Assembly (NCBI GenBank): GCA_022824405.1
Contig: JAJDZZ010000045.1
Coordinates: 1-64,000, forward strand
Source: Opitutales bacterium
Lineage (GTDB): Bacteria > Verrucomicrobiota > Verrucomicrobiia > Opitutales > UBA2995
Reading direction: 5' to 3'
Length of the DNA: 64,000 nt
Under the pieces are notes generated by a model, which did not search any database, had not been told where the DNA came from, and saw nothing but the letters and a program-made list of their open reading frames with translations. The position numbers were made by a program, and so were the translations under genes. Below are positions 1 to 8,077 of this stretch, one piece after another (position 1 is the stretch's first letter; the number at the start of each line of letters is the position of its first letter).

Positions 1-122
1 ATGTGGAAAGATTAAAAGCCAAAGGCAAACCCTACAAATGCGCCATTGTTGCGGCGATGAGGAAGTTGCTCATCCACCTCCACATCCTTATGAAAAATCA
101 TCAATTAAGCCTTGCTTCGTGA
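1..122 (+). CDS. C-terminal end of an IS110-family transposase (5' part outside window)
   Basis: An open frame enters at the left edge (codons in phase with base 3) and stops at TGA 120-122. The residues [17 protein letters not shown] followed by a short basic tail resemble the conserved C-terminus of IS110/IS116/IS902 (DEDD-type) transposases, which end in a K-G-K-P-x-K ... A-x-M-R-K-L-L block. Only about 39 residues are visible, so activity cannot be judged. The mosaic intergenic repeats start directly after its stop. The family call rests on this one block and is moderate. Confidence 0.6.
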   Translation, partial: VERLKAKGKPYKCAIVAAMRKLLIHLHILMKNHQLSLAS

Positions 123-229
123 CACAGTTGCTTGGCGAGAGCTAACCCAGAGGAGCCATCCAGCATCTAGCATCCCACTCTTCATCCGTGCTTATCCGTG
201 TAATCCGAGGTTTCTCTCCTTCACTATTA
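123..229. repeat. Intergenic repeat block (ATCCAGCATC and ATCCGTG words)
   Basis: This gap holds a TGGCGAGAGCTAA word (the reverse of the CTCTCGCCA family), an ATCCAGCATC word and a run of ATCCGTG units ending in a TTTCTCTCC tract. All of these recur in other gaps of the window. No coding potential is seen. Confidence 0.6.
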
Positions 230-250
230 AAACTTTAGCCCCAAAAGTTT
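230..250. promoter_or_regulatory. Short inverted repeat upstream of the Fic gene
   Basis: AAACTTT and AAAGTTT form a perfect 7-bp inverted repeat with a 7-base spacer, 48 bp before the Fic start. A related TTTAATAG word occurs at the right arm and again about 25 bp downstream. It could be an operator or a weak hairpin. No function is shown. Confidence 0.3.
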
Positions 251-297
251 AATAGCAGAATTGACTGTTTAGAAACCTTTAATAGGGATTGTTCATT

Positions 298-1476
298 ATG
301 CGGCGTAGAAATACAGGTCATTACGAGATCACCCGTACGGTAGACGAGCAGGTTCGCGCTTTTGTGCCGGCGCCGCTTCCGCCCAATCCGCCTCTGGTTC
401 TGGACGGGGCGCTGCAACAAGCGCTTGAGTCGGCCGTTCTGGCCATAGGTCGCCTCGACGGCGTCTCAACTCTCCTGCCAAACCCCACGCTCTTTCTTTT
501 CACCTACGTACGAAAGGAAGCGGTGCTTTCCTCCCAGATCGAGGGAACACAATCATCGCTGTCGGACCTCTTGCTATTCGAGTTGGAGGAGGCTCCCGGG
601 GTTCCGTTAGATGACGTTGTCGAAGTCTCGAACTATGTAGCGGCGCTTGAACACGGCCTAAATCGTCTGGGGGAAAACTTTCCACTTTGCAATCGTCTGA
701 TCCGCGAGATTCACGGCGTATTGTTGTCGCACGGGCGAGGAAGCGGCAAAGATCCTGGGGAGTTCCGCCGCTCCCAGAACTGGATTGGCGGTTCCCGGCC
801 GGGCAATGCCGTATTCGTGCCACCGCCCCACACTGCCTTACCAGATTGCATGGCGGCGTTTGAACGCTTCCTGCATGCCAAGGATGATGGGTTGCCTACT
901 CTCCTGCGGGCGGGCCTTGCCCACCTACAATTTGAAACCATCCACCCCTTTCTGGACGGGAACGGGCGTGTGGGCCGGTTGCTTATTACATTGCTGTTGT
1001 GTGAGGCCGGCGTGTTGCGAGCACCGCTTCTTTACTTGAGTCTTTATTTGAAGCAAAACCGGGCTACCTACTACGACCTGCTGAATCATGTGCGCCAAAC
1101 GGGTGATTGGGAAGAGTGGCTCGCCTTTTTCCTCGAAGGGGTGCGGCTGACGGCTACGGGAGCGGTCTCGGCTGCTCAGCGCATCGCCCGGATGTTTCAG
1201 GATGACCGCGACCACATCGAGACGACAGGACGCCGAGCCGGTTCGCTCCTGCGCCTGCATGAAGTGCTGAAAGCACGGCCGATTATTTCCCTATCCGAAG
1301 TCTGCAACCGGGCAAACCTCTCCTTCCCCGCCGTATCCTCGGCCATGGAATTTCTAGTCCAGCACGGGATCGCTCGCGAGATCACGGGAAAGCGCCGCAA
1401 TCGGTTGTTCGTCTACGACCAGTATCTATCCATCCTCAACGAAGGAACAGAGGAGGCGCCCAAGGGCGCCAATTAG
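298..1476 (+). CDS. Fic-domain protein, class II (N-terminal self-inhibition)
   Basis: Predicted Fic AMP-transferase of 392 residues; Fic enzymes move AMP from ATP to hydroxyl side chains of target proteins. The catalytic motif HPFLDGNGRVGR is at residues 216-227 with its His, Asp-Gly-Asn and Arg residues intact. The antitoxin-type motif SSQIEG (S-x-x-x-E-G) lies at 78-83, upstream of the Fic core, which marks class II proteins held inactive in cis. Residues about 310-375 look like a winged helix. ATG 298 is preferred over TTG 289 because related proteins begin M-x-R-x-N-T-G. The C-terminus KGAN and the stop TAG lie inside the GGCGCC/AATTAG repeat. The target is unknown. Confidence 0.9.
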   Translation: MRRRNTGHYEITRTVDEQVRAFVPAPLPPNPPLVLDGALQQALESAVLAIGRLDGVSTLLPNPTLFLFTYVRKEAVLSSQIEGTQSSLSDLLLFELEEAPGVPLDDVVEVSNYVAALEHGLNRLGENFPLCNRLIREIHGVLLSHGRGSGKDPGEFRRSQNWIGGSRPGNAVFVPPPHTALPDCMAAFERFLHAKDDGLPTLLRAGLAHLQFETIHPFLDGNGRVGRLLITLLLCEAGVLRAPLLYLSLYLKQNRATYYDLLNHVRQTGDWEEWLAFFLEGVRLTATGAVSAAQRIARMFQDDRDHIETTGRRAGSLLRLHEVLKARPIISLSEVCNRANLSFPAVSSAMEFLVQHGIAREITGKRRNRLFVYDQYLSILNEGTEEAPKGAN

Positions 1477-2006
1477 GAATTAGGAATTAGGGATTTAATC
1501 TCGCCGTGGCGAGATGGCACAAAGGCACAAAGGGGGAGGCAGGGAGAATGGCCTCTCGCCAAGATCGCCAAGGGATCCGGATTCGCCGGACCAGGTGTCA
1601 ACGGAGGGGGGACATTCCTGTCCCCCACCTTGTCTTTCGAGAGGCTCCCCCGGCGCCTCCTCTCATCCTCTGTGCCCTCTGAGTCCTCTGTGGTTAATAT
1701 CTCTCCAATCCTGTTCGCGAAGGGATCCTGTTCCGGCAGAGCCGGATCAAGTGACTGAAAGGAACGTTGTTAAAAAATCATCCGTGCTCATCCGTGTGAT
1801 CTGTGGTTTCTCTTCTCCTACCTGTTTGAGTCTTTTGTGCCTTTTGTGGCTATTTATCCCTAATATTTGGGGGACAGGAATGTCCCCCCTCCGTTATTTT
1901 ATCCGCGCTAATCTGCGCCATCTGCGGTTTCTCTCCTCCACCCCTTTTTTAGGCTAATTCAAAATCCTATCTTGACTTAGCCTGAAAAATCGCCAAGCTA
2001 CCCGCC
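1453..2006. repeat. Large mosaic intergenic repeat block
   Basis: This block begins inside the last Fic codons. It contains in turn a GGCGCC...GGCGCC/AATTAGGAAT element, a GAGATGGCACAAAGGCACAAAG word, CTCTCGCCAAGATCGCCAAG, a GGGGGACA hairpin, CCTCTGTG/CTCTGAGTCC/GGTTAAT, an ATCCGTG run, the inverted GGGGGACA hairpin and ATCCGCGC/ATCTGCG units. A 147-codon open frame at 1514-1957 is made entirely of these repeats and is not called a gene. Confidence 0.85.
1600..1895. repeat. Segment bounded by perfect 27-bp inverted repeats (MITE-like)
   Basis: Bases 1600-1626 and 1869-1895 are exact reverse complements over 27 bases. Each arm holds its own hairpin, GGGGGACA with TGTCCCCC around a four-base loop. 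The 296-bp segment has no gene. A partial third copy of the arm, TGTCCCCCCTCCGTTATTT, is seen at about 4529-4547. No target-site duplication is obvious. Confidence 0.6.
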
Positions 2007-3188
2007 ATGATTGCTCGCGACCTTGCCCCAAGGTTGACGGAGGCGGCGCAGAAGTGGCCCTCCATCACCCTCACCGGACCTCGGCAGAGCGGCAAGACGA
2101 CATTGTGTCGCGCCCTATTCCCTCAGCACGCTTACCAGACGCTGGAAGCCCCGGATGTGCGAGCCTTCGCCGCCGAAGATCCCCGTGCCTTCCTGAACAC
2201 GTTTTCGCATGGCGCCATCCTCGACGAGGTGCAGAGGGCGCCCGATTTACTCTCCTACCTGCAAGGCATCATCGACGCGGACCCGGCGCCGGGTCGTTGG
2301 ATTCTTACCGGATCGCAAAACTTCTCCCTGCTCGAATCGGTCAGCCAATCGCTGGCCGGAAGGACGAGGGTGTTCAACCTGCTCCCCCTAACTCGGAGCG
2401 AGACAATACGATTCTCCCAACATCCGGATACTCTAGATGAGTGCCTCTTCGCCGGATCCTATCCGCGCATATTCGATGACAACCTGGACCCCGCGGACTG
2501 GCTTGGTTCCTATGTGGCCACCTATATCGAACGCGATGTGCGGATGATAAGTAATGTGTCCGATCTCGCCATATTCCAGCGCTTCGTCGCGCTCTGCGCC
2601 GGTCGGACGGCGCAGCTTCTCAACTACTCCTCACTGGCCGGAGATTGCGGCATCTCTCAGCCGACTGCGAGGGCCTGGCTCAGCATCCTGGAAACGAGTT
2701 TTCTCGTTTTTCGCTTGCCGGCATTCTACGCGAATATTCGCAAACGGCTGGTGAAAATGCCGAAGCTGCATTTCTATGACACCGGGCTGGTATGCTGGTT
2801 GCTGGGTATTCGCTCACCCGAACAACTCCGCTCACATCCGCTTCGCGGACCGATTTTCGAGACTTGGGTGGTTTCAGAGATCGCCAAACACCGCGCCAAC
2901 CGTGGCGAAGCCAATGGGCTGTCCTTCTACCGCGACAAGAACGGGGCGGAGGCCGATCTCATTGTCCAGCGTCCTTCCGGCAACCTGCTTGTCGAAGCAA
3001 AGTCTGCGGAGACGGCCTCCTCCAATCTGTTCGATAGCGGCAAACGCGTCCTGCGGCACCTTGCCCGCTCCCCCGATCGATGCTCCGCCGCTGTGGTCTA
3101 TGGCGGCGATCAGCATCAGAGCCGTGGAGGGTACAGACTCGTCCCTTGGAAAGAATTGCACGAGTGGTATGAACCGCCTACGGCGTGA
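2007..3188 (+). CDS. AAA ATPase with C-terminal DUF4143 domain
   Basis: A 393-residue protein with an N-terminal AAA_14 ATPase: Walker A GPRQSGKTT at residues 24-32 and Walker B ILDEVQ at 71-76. The C-terminal DUF4143 part carries NGAEADLIV and LLVEAKS, resembling a PD-(D/E)xK-like fold. Such ATPases are very common, mostly uncharacterised, and often sit next to mobile or toxin-antitoxin loci, as here. Length is normal for the family. The start at ATG 2007 gives the standard N-terminus just before the P-loop. Repeats flank it on both sides. A wrecked relative lies at 26.4-26.75 kb. Confidence 0.88.
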   Translation: MIARDLAPRLTEAAQKWPSITLTGPRQSGKTTLCRALFPQHAYQTLEAPDVRAFAAEDPRAFLNTFSHGAILDEVQRAPDLLSYLQGIIDADPAPGRWILTGSQNFSLLESVSQSLAGRTRVFNLLPLTRSETIRFSQHPDTLDECLFAGSYPRIFDDNLDPADWLGSYVATYIERDVRMISNVSDLAIFQRFVALCAGRTAQLLNYSSLAGDCGISQPTARAWLSILETSFLVFRLPAFYANIRKRLVKMPKLHFYDTGLVCWLLGIRSPEQLRSHPLRGPIFETWVVSEIAKHRANRGEANGLSFYRDKNGAEADLIVQRPSGNLLVEAKSAETASSNLFDSGKRVLRHLARSPDRCSAAVVYGGDQHQSRGGYRLVPWKELHEWYEPPTA

Positions 3189-3202
3189 CAGGAAAAACAC
3201 AA

Positions 3203-3410
3203 AAAAGGAGAGTGAGGGGAGGAGACTCTCGCAGAGATCGCCAAGAGCGCTAAGAGGCGCCAGAGGCGCCAATTAGGAATGAGGAATTGGGGCGATCGGA
3301 CATTCCTTGGCGATCTTGGCGTGCTTTGCGAGAGGACATTCCTCAATGCTGGATTAGCTCTCGCCAAGAGCGCGGAGGACGCAAAGGGATCCGGCTCCGC
3401 CGGGAATCAG
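3203..3410. repeat. Mosaic repeat block reaching into the vapC 3' end
   Basis: CTCTCGCAGAGATCGCCAAGAGCGC, a GGCGCC..GGCGCC/AATTAGGAAT element (about 3253-3290), and an AATGCTGGATTAGCTCTCGCCAAG word. The last of these is read on the minus strand as the final residues and stop codon of vapC. Confidence 0.75.
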
Positions 3411-3791
3411 TTGGGGTTCAATTCTTTGGTCCAGGGTTGCCAAGGATGCCTTTCTTTTAACGGCCAGCGCCAGCAGGTATAGATCGGTGAGGTGTTTTGA
3501 ACCTGAGAGTCTCGGAATAGCCTTTCGGTCGAGCAGGGAGAGATCATCGCTCCAGAACTGGTGCCCCGGATAATTCACCAGGGATTTCAGCACCATACGT
3601 GCTTCCTCGATCTCCCGCCCGAATCCGGGATATGCGGCGTGACCTAAAATGCGCACGAAGCCATTTTCCGTGATGGGGCAGGTGGCCCATGCCTGGCGAG
3701 CCGGCGAAAAAAACCAACTCCGCGTCCGCTGGTGGTGCACGTGGCCGGCATCTACCAGGGCCAACAGAACGTTGATATCCAGCAAGTGCAT
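3354..3791 (-). CDS. vapC: PIN-domain toxin, VapC family
   Basis: A 145-residue PIN-domain ribonuclease, the expected toxin of a type II VapBC pair. The acidic residues that bind metal in PIN domains are visible at D5 (LLDIN), E42 (TENGF), D103 (LTDLY) and D121 (TLDQR). It starts 7 bp after the stop of the antitoxin gene, so the two are co-transcribed. Its last residues, LCVLRALGES, and its stop codon are spelled by the dispersed CTCTCGCCAAGAGCGC repeat read in reverse, so the original C-terminus may have been replaced. VapC toxins usually cleave tRNA or rRNA; the target here is unknown. Confidence 0.85.
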   Translation of the reverse strand: MHLLDINVLLALVDAGHVHHQRTRSWFFSPARQAWATCPITENGFVRILGHAAYPGFGREIEEARMVLKSLVNYPGHQFWSDDLSLLDRKAIPRLSGSKHLTDLYLLALAVKRKASLATLDQRIEPQLIPGGAGSLCVLRALGES

Positions 3792-3798
3792 GACGGGG

Positions 3799-4050
3799 TC
3801 AGATACCCAACTCTTCCATCATATGGTAGACCATTTCGCTGGTTACCCTGGAATCGCGCTTCTTCTTCAAAAGGGGCAGCCCATGTTCATCGATGAAAAA
3901 CGAGTTCCGTTGGTCTCGCCGGGGCAGATCGCCCTCTATTTCCCTTTTCAAAGCGTGCTCCACCATGGCCTTTAGGGTGGTCCGTCGGCGGGCGGCGGTT
4001 GCCTTCGCTTCCGCCAGCAACTCGTCGGGAAGATCGATGGTCGTTTTCAT
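3799..4050 (-). CDS. vapB: Ribbon-helix-helix antitoxin, VapB type
   Basis: An 83-residue protein whose N-terminus MKTTIDLPDELLAEAK is a typical ribbon-helix-helix strand and helix used for dimerisation and DNA binding. The C-terminal half is the region that normally wraps the PIN toxin. Antitoxin comes first in the operon and vapC follows after 7 bp. The pair probably represses its own promoter through an upstream palindrome (see 4065-4082). Length and order match classical VapBC pairs. Confidence 0.8.
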   Translation of the reverse strand: MKTTIDLPDELLAEAKATAARRRTTLKAMVEHALKREIEGDLPRRDQRNSFFIDEHGLPLLKKKRDSRVTSEMVYHMMEELGI

Positions 4051-4064
4051 GATATGGGTAGTAA

Positions 4065-4082
4065 TATGGTTTTATTGCCATA
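4065..4082. promoter_or_regulatory. Candidate VapB operator
   Basis: TATGG and CCATA form an inverted repeat around an 8-base AT-rich spacer, 15 bp upstream of the antitoxin start. Autoregulation by VapB-type antitoxins at such palindromes is well established. The arms are short, so this is only a candidate. Confidence 0.35.
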
Positions 4083-4085
4083 AAG

Positions 4086-4826
4086 CAAGTATGTTCTCGA
4101 TGCAGGATTGACTCTCGCCAAGAGCGCCAAGGACGCAGAGATGGAAACGAATAAACCACAGAGGACTCAGAGAGCACAGAGGGGGGTAGGCGCCAGAGGC
4201 GCCAATGAGGAATTAAGAATTAGGAATTAGGAATTGGGGAGAGGCTGAAGGTGCTGAGATGCTGAGAAAGAGAGGAACCACCACGGATGACACGGATGAG
4301 CACGAATATAGGGATGGAGTGATGGAGTGGAGAGAGAAAGGCTGAAGGCAGGGGGAATGGCCTCTCGCAGAGAGCGCCAAGAGCGCCAAGGAAAAAACAT
4401 GGATTAACAAGATTTACAGGATTTGAATAATCCGTGCCTATCCGTGAAATCCGTGGTTAACCTTCAGCCTGTCTCCTCTCTCCCCAATTCCTCATTCTTT
4501 ATTCTTAATTCTTAATTCGTGAGTTTTGCGAACTTGTCCCCCCTCCGTTATTTCCTAATTCGCGCCCTTGGGCGCCTCATATCCTGTCCATCCTGTTTAT
4601 CCATGTTCCATTTCTCTCCCTCTCTCTGTGTCCTCTGTGGTTAATCTTCTCTTTCTCAGCATCTCTTATCCTTTGCGCCTTTTGCGCTCTTTTATGGCTA
4701 TTCCCGGCGCCCTTGGGAGCTTTCTCCTCTCTTCTACCTTTTTCTCTGTGGCCTCTGAGACCTCTGTGGTTAATCTCTCCACAATTCCTCATTCCTAATT
4801 GGCGCGCTGCAGCGCGCCTCTGATCC
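4086..4826. repeat. Longest mosaic intergenic repeat block (about 740 bp)
   Basis: No gene is seen. In order: GATGCAGGATT, CTCTCGCCAAGAGCGC, AACCACAGAGGACTCAGAG, GGCGCC..GGCGCC/AATTAGGAATT, GCTGAAGG and GAGATGCTGAGA, ACCACGGATGACACGGATGAG, AACATGGATTAACAAG, ATCCGTG units, then inverted copies of most of these, ending in a GGCGCG..CGCGCC palindrome. The last word, ATCCATGTTCCATTC, also supplies the start codon of the next gene. Confidence 0.85.
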
Positions 4827-5789
4827 ATGTTCCATTCCCCATTCCCCAGCAATTGTCGCTCCTTCGCGTGCCGCGCCCTTGTCGCCGCCTTGTGCGCCGG
4901 GCTGGCGTGCATCCAGGATGCTGCCGCTGACCAAGACGACCGCGACGGCTTCTATGTCGGCCTGCAACTCGGCGTAGCGGACCCCACCGTGGTGGAGTCG
5001 GCCCGCACCTACGTCAGCCACCCGACGCGCTGCGACGAGCTGTTGTATCCACCGTCGGTAAGTCCTCCCGTGGGCGACCCGGCCTGCTCCGACTACCTGC
5101 CCAGGACAGCGTCCAACGCGTTCGACCCGGGCAGCGGGCCGGCCGGTGGCTTCATGGTGGGCTACGCGACCGGCGCGCTACGGTTCGAGATGGAGTACCT
5201 CAACGTGTCTCTGGGGAGCGCCGAGTCGCTGATCGGCAGTGGGCCCAACATGGTTCTGCAGACGAAGAACCCGGAATGGAGCACTGAGCATCCACCCTTC
5301 GAGCGGATTGGAGAGTACAACATCCACCAAGTGTTCGCCAATTTCTACTACGACTTTCGCAACCGCTCGCGCTGGACGCCGTTTGTCGGCGCCGGCATTG
5401 GCTGGGCCGAAGCGGAATTCAATTACTACCTGCAGATCATTCGCAAACCCGAAGCGGAGTACCTGCAGATCGAATTTGACCCGGACTGGCCGGAAGTAGC
5501 CAAGCGCGCCGCCGCGGGAACCGCGAGCATACTGGACACCTACCCGTCCCAGGACATCTTCGGATACCAGGTGTTGGCGGGCGTAGACTACGAGCTGAGC
5601 GAACGCACCTCCCTTGGTTTCGCGGTTCGCAAGGTGAAGTTCGACGACATCGACCACGAGGCGGTGGCCAACCTCGTTCGAAGCCATGCCGGCGTCCTGG
5701 CCGACGGCGTGACGCCGTTCAAGCAGGGGTTTGAATTCTCCGGTATCGGCTATCAGGCACTGACCGTCAGCCTGAAGTACCACTTTTAA
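4827..5789 (+). CDS. Outer-membrane beta-barrel protein
   Basis: A 320-residue secreted protein. A hydrophobic stretch at about residues 14-33 (ALVAALCAGLA, then AAAD) looks like a signal peptide. The body has alternating aromatic strands such as GFYVGLQLGV, GFMVGYATG, RFEMEYLNV and WTPFVGAGIGWA, and it ends LTVSLKYHF, a C-terminal aromatic signal for barrel insertion by BamA. Its GC-rich third positions differ from the neighbouring hypothetical gene, which hints at transfer. The ATG lies inside a dispersed repeat word, so the first residues may be accidental. Function is otherwise unknown. Confidence 0.75.
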   Translation: MFHSPFPSNCRSFACRALVAALCAGLACIQDAAADQDDRDGFYVGLQLGVADPTVVESARTYVSHPTRCDELLYPPSVSPPVGDPACSDYLPRTASNAFDPGSGPAGGFMVGYATGALRFEMEYLNVSLGSAESLIGSGPNMVLQTKNPEWSTEHPPFERIGEYNIHQVFANFYYDFRNRSRWTPFVGAGIGWAEAEFNYYLQIIRKPEAEYLQIEFDPDWPEVAKRAAAGTASILDTYPSQDIFGYQVLAGVDYELSERTSLGFAVRKVKFDDIDHEAVANLVRSHAGVLADGVTPFKQGFEFSGIGYQALTVSLKYHF

Positions 5790-5973
5790 TAGGCGCCAGA
5801 GGCGCCAATTAGGAATTAGGAGAAGATTAACCACAAAGAACACAGAGGACACAGAGAATAAAAAACGGAGGCGCGCCCTTCAGCCGGGTCTTACGTTTTG
5901 GGTTGATGGATGCTTCTAACCAATTGATAATCAATAGCTCTTAACTTGGGGCTATTGCCCTTTTTTCAAGTAT
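5790..5973. repeat. GGCGCC/AATTAGGAAT repeat after the barrel gene
   Basis: The repeat starts on the base after the TAA stop: AGGCGCCAGAGGCGCCAATT, then AACCACAAAGAACACAGAGG. Bases 5870-5973 are AT-rich with no repeat word and probably hold the promoter of the next gene. Confidence 0.65.
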
Positions 5974-6750
5974 ATGAAATCGTTTCCCTTTATCGCGTGT
6001 TTGGTGATCGGCCTTTGGGTGGGGTTTTTCTTTGGGAAAAACAAACCTGCTGAGATGGCTGTAGAAGAAAGGAAGCAATCGGAAACCACGAGGTTGGTTG
6101 AGGACGATGCCTCCAGGGAAAACGCCTCCTTGAAGAAAAAGATTATCCATCTGGAAGAGGAGTTGGCCGTTTTCAAATCGGAGCAAGCTTCCCGGGAATT
6201 GAAAGAGCAGGCAACAAAAGAGAAGTTTAACGCCCAAAAGCAGGCCGCAAAAGAGAAGTTGATCGCCCGCCACCTTAAAGAGTTTAAAGGCTTGTTTGAA
6301 TTGACGCCTGAACAGGCTGCTCAAATCGGTGAATTAGAATGGGAATCTTCCCTATACTGGAAGAAGTTTCATTCCGGAGAAATCAATCCAAAATACCTCC
6401 CGCCAATTGATATATATGCCGAGATCAAGGCGGTTCTGACACCGGAGCAGTTGGAAATCTATGAGGTGCACCTGGAGGAAAGGAGGAACTCGGTGGCCTC
6501 CACCGCGGCAACTTCAACCTTGGGGAGGTATCCGGTTACCCTGTTGCTCTCTGAGGAACAGAAGGACTCCCTTTATGAGAACCTTTATTCCTACTTTCAT
6601 TCGGGTCTGAGCAACGAGGTCAGAGAAGCCATTAAAAACACCGTGCCAGAAGATTATAAGGGAACGGATCGGGCGCTTATATGGGCCGCTATGGATATTA
6701 TGGATGAAGAACAATACCTCGCCCTGCTTCAATCGTTGAAGAAGGAGTAG
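5974..6750 (+). CDS. Membrane-anchored coiled-coil protein with LTPEQ motifs, unknown function
   Basis: A 258-residue protein that I do not recognise as a named family. Residues 5-20 (FPFIACLVIGLWVGFF) form one transmembrane anchor or uncleaved signal. Residues about 45-100 are charged and heptad-like, a probable coiled coil. The remainder carries LTPEQ twice, a motif seen in CpxP/Spy-like periplasmic proteins, plus a LLSEEQKDSLYENL segment. It is probably periplasmic and anchored in the inner membrane. The next gene starts 15 bp after its stop, so the two may be co-transcribed. Confidence 0.7.
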   Translation: MKSFPFIACLVIGLWVGFFFGKNKPAEMAVEERKQSETTRLVEDDASRENASLKKKIIHLEEELAVFKSEQASRELKEQATKEKFNAQKQAAKEKLIARHLKEFKGLFELTPEQAAQIGELEWESSLYWKKFHSGEINPKYLPPIDIYAEIKAVLTPEQLEIYEVHLEERRNSVASTAATSTLGRYPVTLLLSEEQKDSLYENLYSYFHSGLSNEVREAIKNTVPEDYKGTDRALIWAAMDIMDEEQYLALLQSLKKE

Positions 6751-6765
6751 CGTCAGCCTGAAATA

Positions 6766-7470
6766 ATGGGACGCCATTTACTTTTCTCCTGTTTCAGGAT
6801 CCTGCTTTGCTTAACGAGCTTTGTCTTCGTGGCCCGAGCGGACAAAGGATTTGAACCGATTTTCGATGGCAAATCTCTCGCTGGCTGGCACGCGTTTCCA
6901 CCGGAAAGCTCCGTCGATTGGTCAGTGGTCAATGGGATCATCCGGGGAAAGGGTTCCGCCAAGAGACAATCCTACCTGGTTTGGCGCGACGAGAATCTCG
7001 GAGACTTCGAACTCAAGTTCAGCTATCGAATCCCCGGTCGCGTAAATACCGGAGTTTCCATTAGGATGCGGCCGGACACGACCGGAAAAAGGGCCTTTGA
7101 AAGTTACCACGCCGATATTGGCCATGTCGGTATCGGTCCCCAAATACTGGGCGCTTGGGACTTCCACTTTGCCACCAGAAAAGAATATCCCTGCAAACGA
7201 GGGACGAGCCTGGTCATTGAAACGGATGGAAGCTTCACAACCGAGCCCATCGAAGATTGCCTTACTCTCGAGGACATTCACCCCCAGCAATGGAATGAGG
7301 CGCATGTCATCGCGCAGGGGAATTACTTTCGCTTCTTTATCAACGGCAAGTTATCTTCGGAGTTCACGGATAATTCTCCCGATTATTTTACCCAAGGAAC
7401 CATAGGGCTCCAAATTCACGACCCCGGAATGTCGGTGGAATTCAGGGACGTTCGGTTGAAACGGCTCTAG
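6766..7470 (+). CDS. Secreted DUF1080 (3-keto-disaccharide hydrolase-like) protein
   Basis: A 234-residue protein with an N-terminal signal peptide (about residues 1-25) followed directly by GFEPIFDGKSLAGWH, the hallmark of DUF1080, a concanavalin-like beta sandwich. The ending GLQIHDPGMSVEFRDVRLKRL is also typical. Members are abundant in Verrucomicrobia and Planctomycetes and are linked to carbohydrate breakdown; one branch hydrolyses 3-keto-disaccharides. Length is typical. The terminal CTC TAG overlaps a repeat word (CTAGCCCGCATGT) that is found again at both ends of the MITE-like element at 52.2-52.5 kb. Confidence 0.85.
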   Translation: MGRHLLFSCFRILLCLTSFVFVARADKGFEPIFDGKSLAGWHAFPPESSVDWSVVNGIIRGKGSAKRQSYLVWRDENLGDFELKFSYRIPGRVNTGVSIRMRPDTTGKRAFESYHADIGHVGIGPQILGAWDFHFATRKEYPCKRGTSLVIETDGSFTTEPIEDCLTLEDIHPQQWNEAHVIAQGNYFRFFINGKLSSEFTDNSPDYFTQGTIGLQIHDPGMSVEFRDVRLKRL

Positions 7471-8077
7471 CCCGCATGTAGCACAAACTTCGTAGCGGGC
7501 GGACAAAGATCGAGTGATCCTCGATGCTGGATTAGCTCTCGCCAAGATCGCAAAGGGCCCAAAGAAGGTGAGAAAAGGCAAAATAAGTTGTAGGAGAAGG
7601 TTTATCCCCCGATTGCGGTGAGGCCCTTTGGAAGATCGGGGGATAAACCCCCTCCTACAGTTCTCCAAAACATCATCCCAGGAAAATTGAGCTCTTTCCA
7701 AGATTCACTTCAGCTCACCCGCCAACTTCCAAATCGAAACAGTCCTCATTCTTCATTCCTAATTCCTAATTGGCGCCTCCGCGCGCCTCTCATCCTGTCT
7801 ATCCTGGTAATCCATGTTTTTACTTCAGAATCTTGGCGAGAGTCCTTCCGTTTTTTCGATTACGATCATGATCACGATTAATTTCAGCGCCTTTAGCCTT
7901 CTTCCTCCATCCTTCTTCCTTTTCTCCCCTCTCTGTGTCCTCTGGGACCTCTGTGCTTCATCTTCTCTCCCATCCTGTTCGCGTTTCTTTGCGATCTCTG
8001 CGAGAGTCAATTTCTGGATGCCGGATGCCGGATGCCGGGTTGACGGTATTCCATAACGCGCCTTAATCTGGCTTAGC
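7467..8077. repeat. Mosaic repeat block with a REP pair
   Basis: It starts with CTAGCCCGCATGTAGCACAA over the DUF1080 stop, then GATGCTGGATTAGCTCTCGCC. An inverted pair of REP-like hairpins follows (7590-7658). After that come inverted copies of AATTAGGAAT/GGCGCC, ATCCTG/TAATCCATGTT, GATCATGATCACGATTA, GCCTTTAGCC, CCTCTGTGTCCTCTGGGACC and CTCTGCGAGAGTC. A short GGATGCC tandem sits near 8018-8036. No gene is seen. Confidence 0.8.
7590..7658. repeat. Inverted pair of REP-like elements
   Basis: GTAGGAGAAGGTTTATCC followed by CCCGAT (7590-7613) and its inverted partner ATCGGGGGATAAACCCCC plus TCCTAC (7635-7658) face each other. Each has the GTAG foot and imperfect palindrome typical of REP sequences mobilised by RAYT transposases. 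A tail-to-tail pair is the BIME arrangement. Single copies occur at 14710 and 18546. Confidence 0.7.

Noticed and set aside
1514-1957. Open frame of 147 codons on the + strand
   Set aside because: It is made entirely of the dispersed intergenic words (CTCTCGCC, CCTCTGTG, ATCCGTG, GGGGGACA) and has no protein-like composition or ribosome site.
4577-4912. Open frame on the minus strand across the repeat block and the barrel gene start
   Set aside because: It is composed of repeat words plus the antisense of the barrel signal peptide.
5178-5852. Long minus-strand open frame opposite the barrel gene
   Set aside because: It is a shadow of a GC-rich gene; its translation has no family features, while the + strand has a signal peptide and barrel signal.
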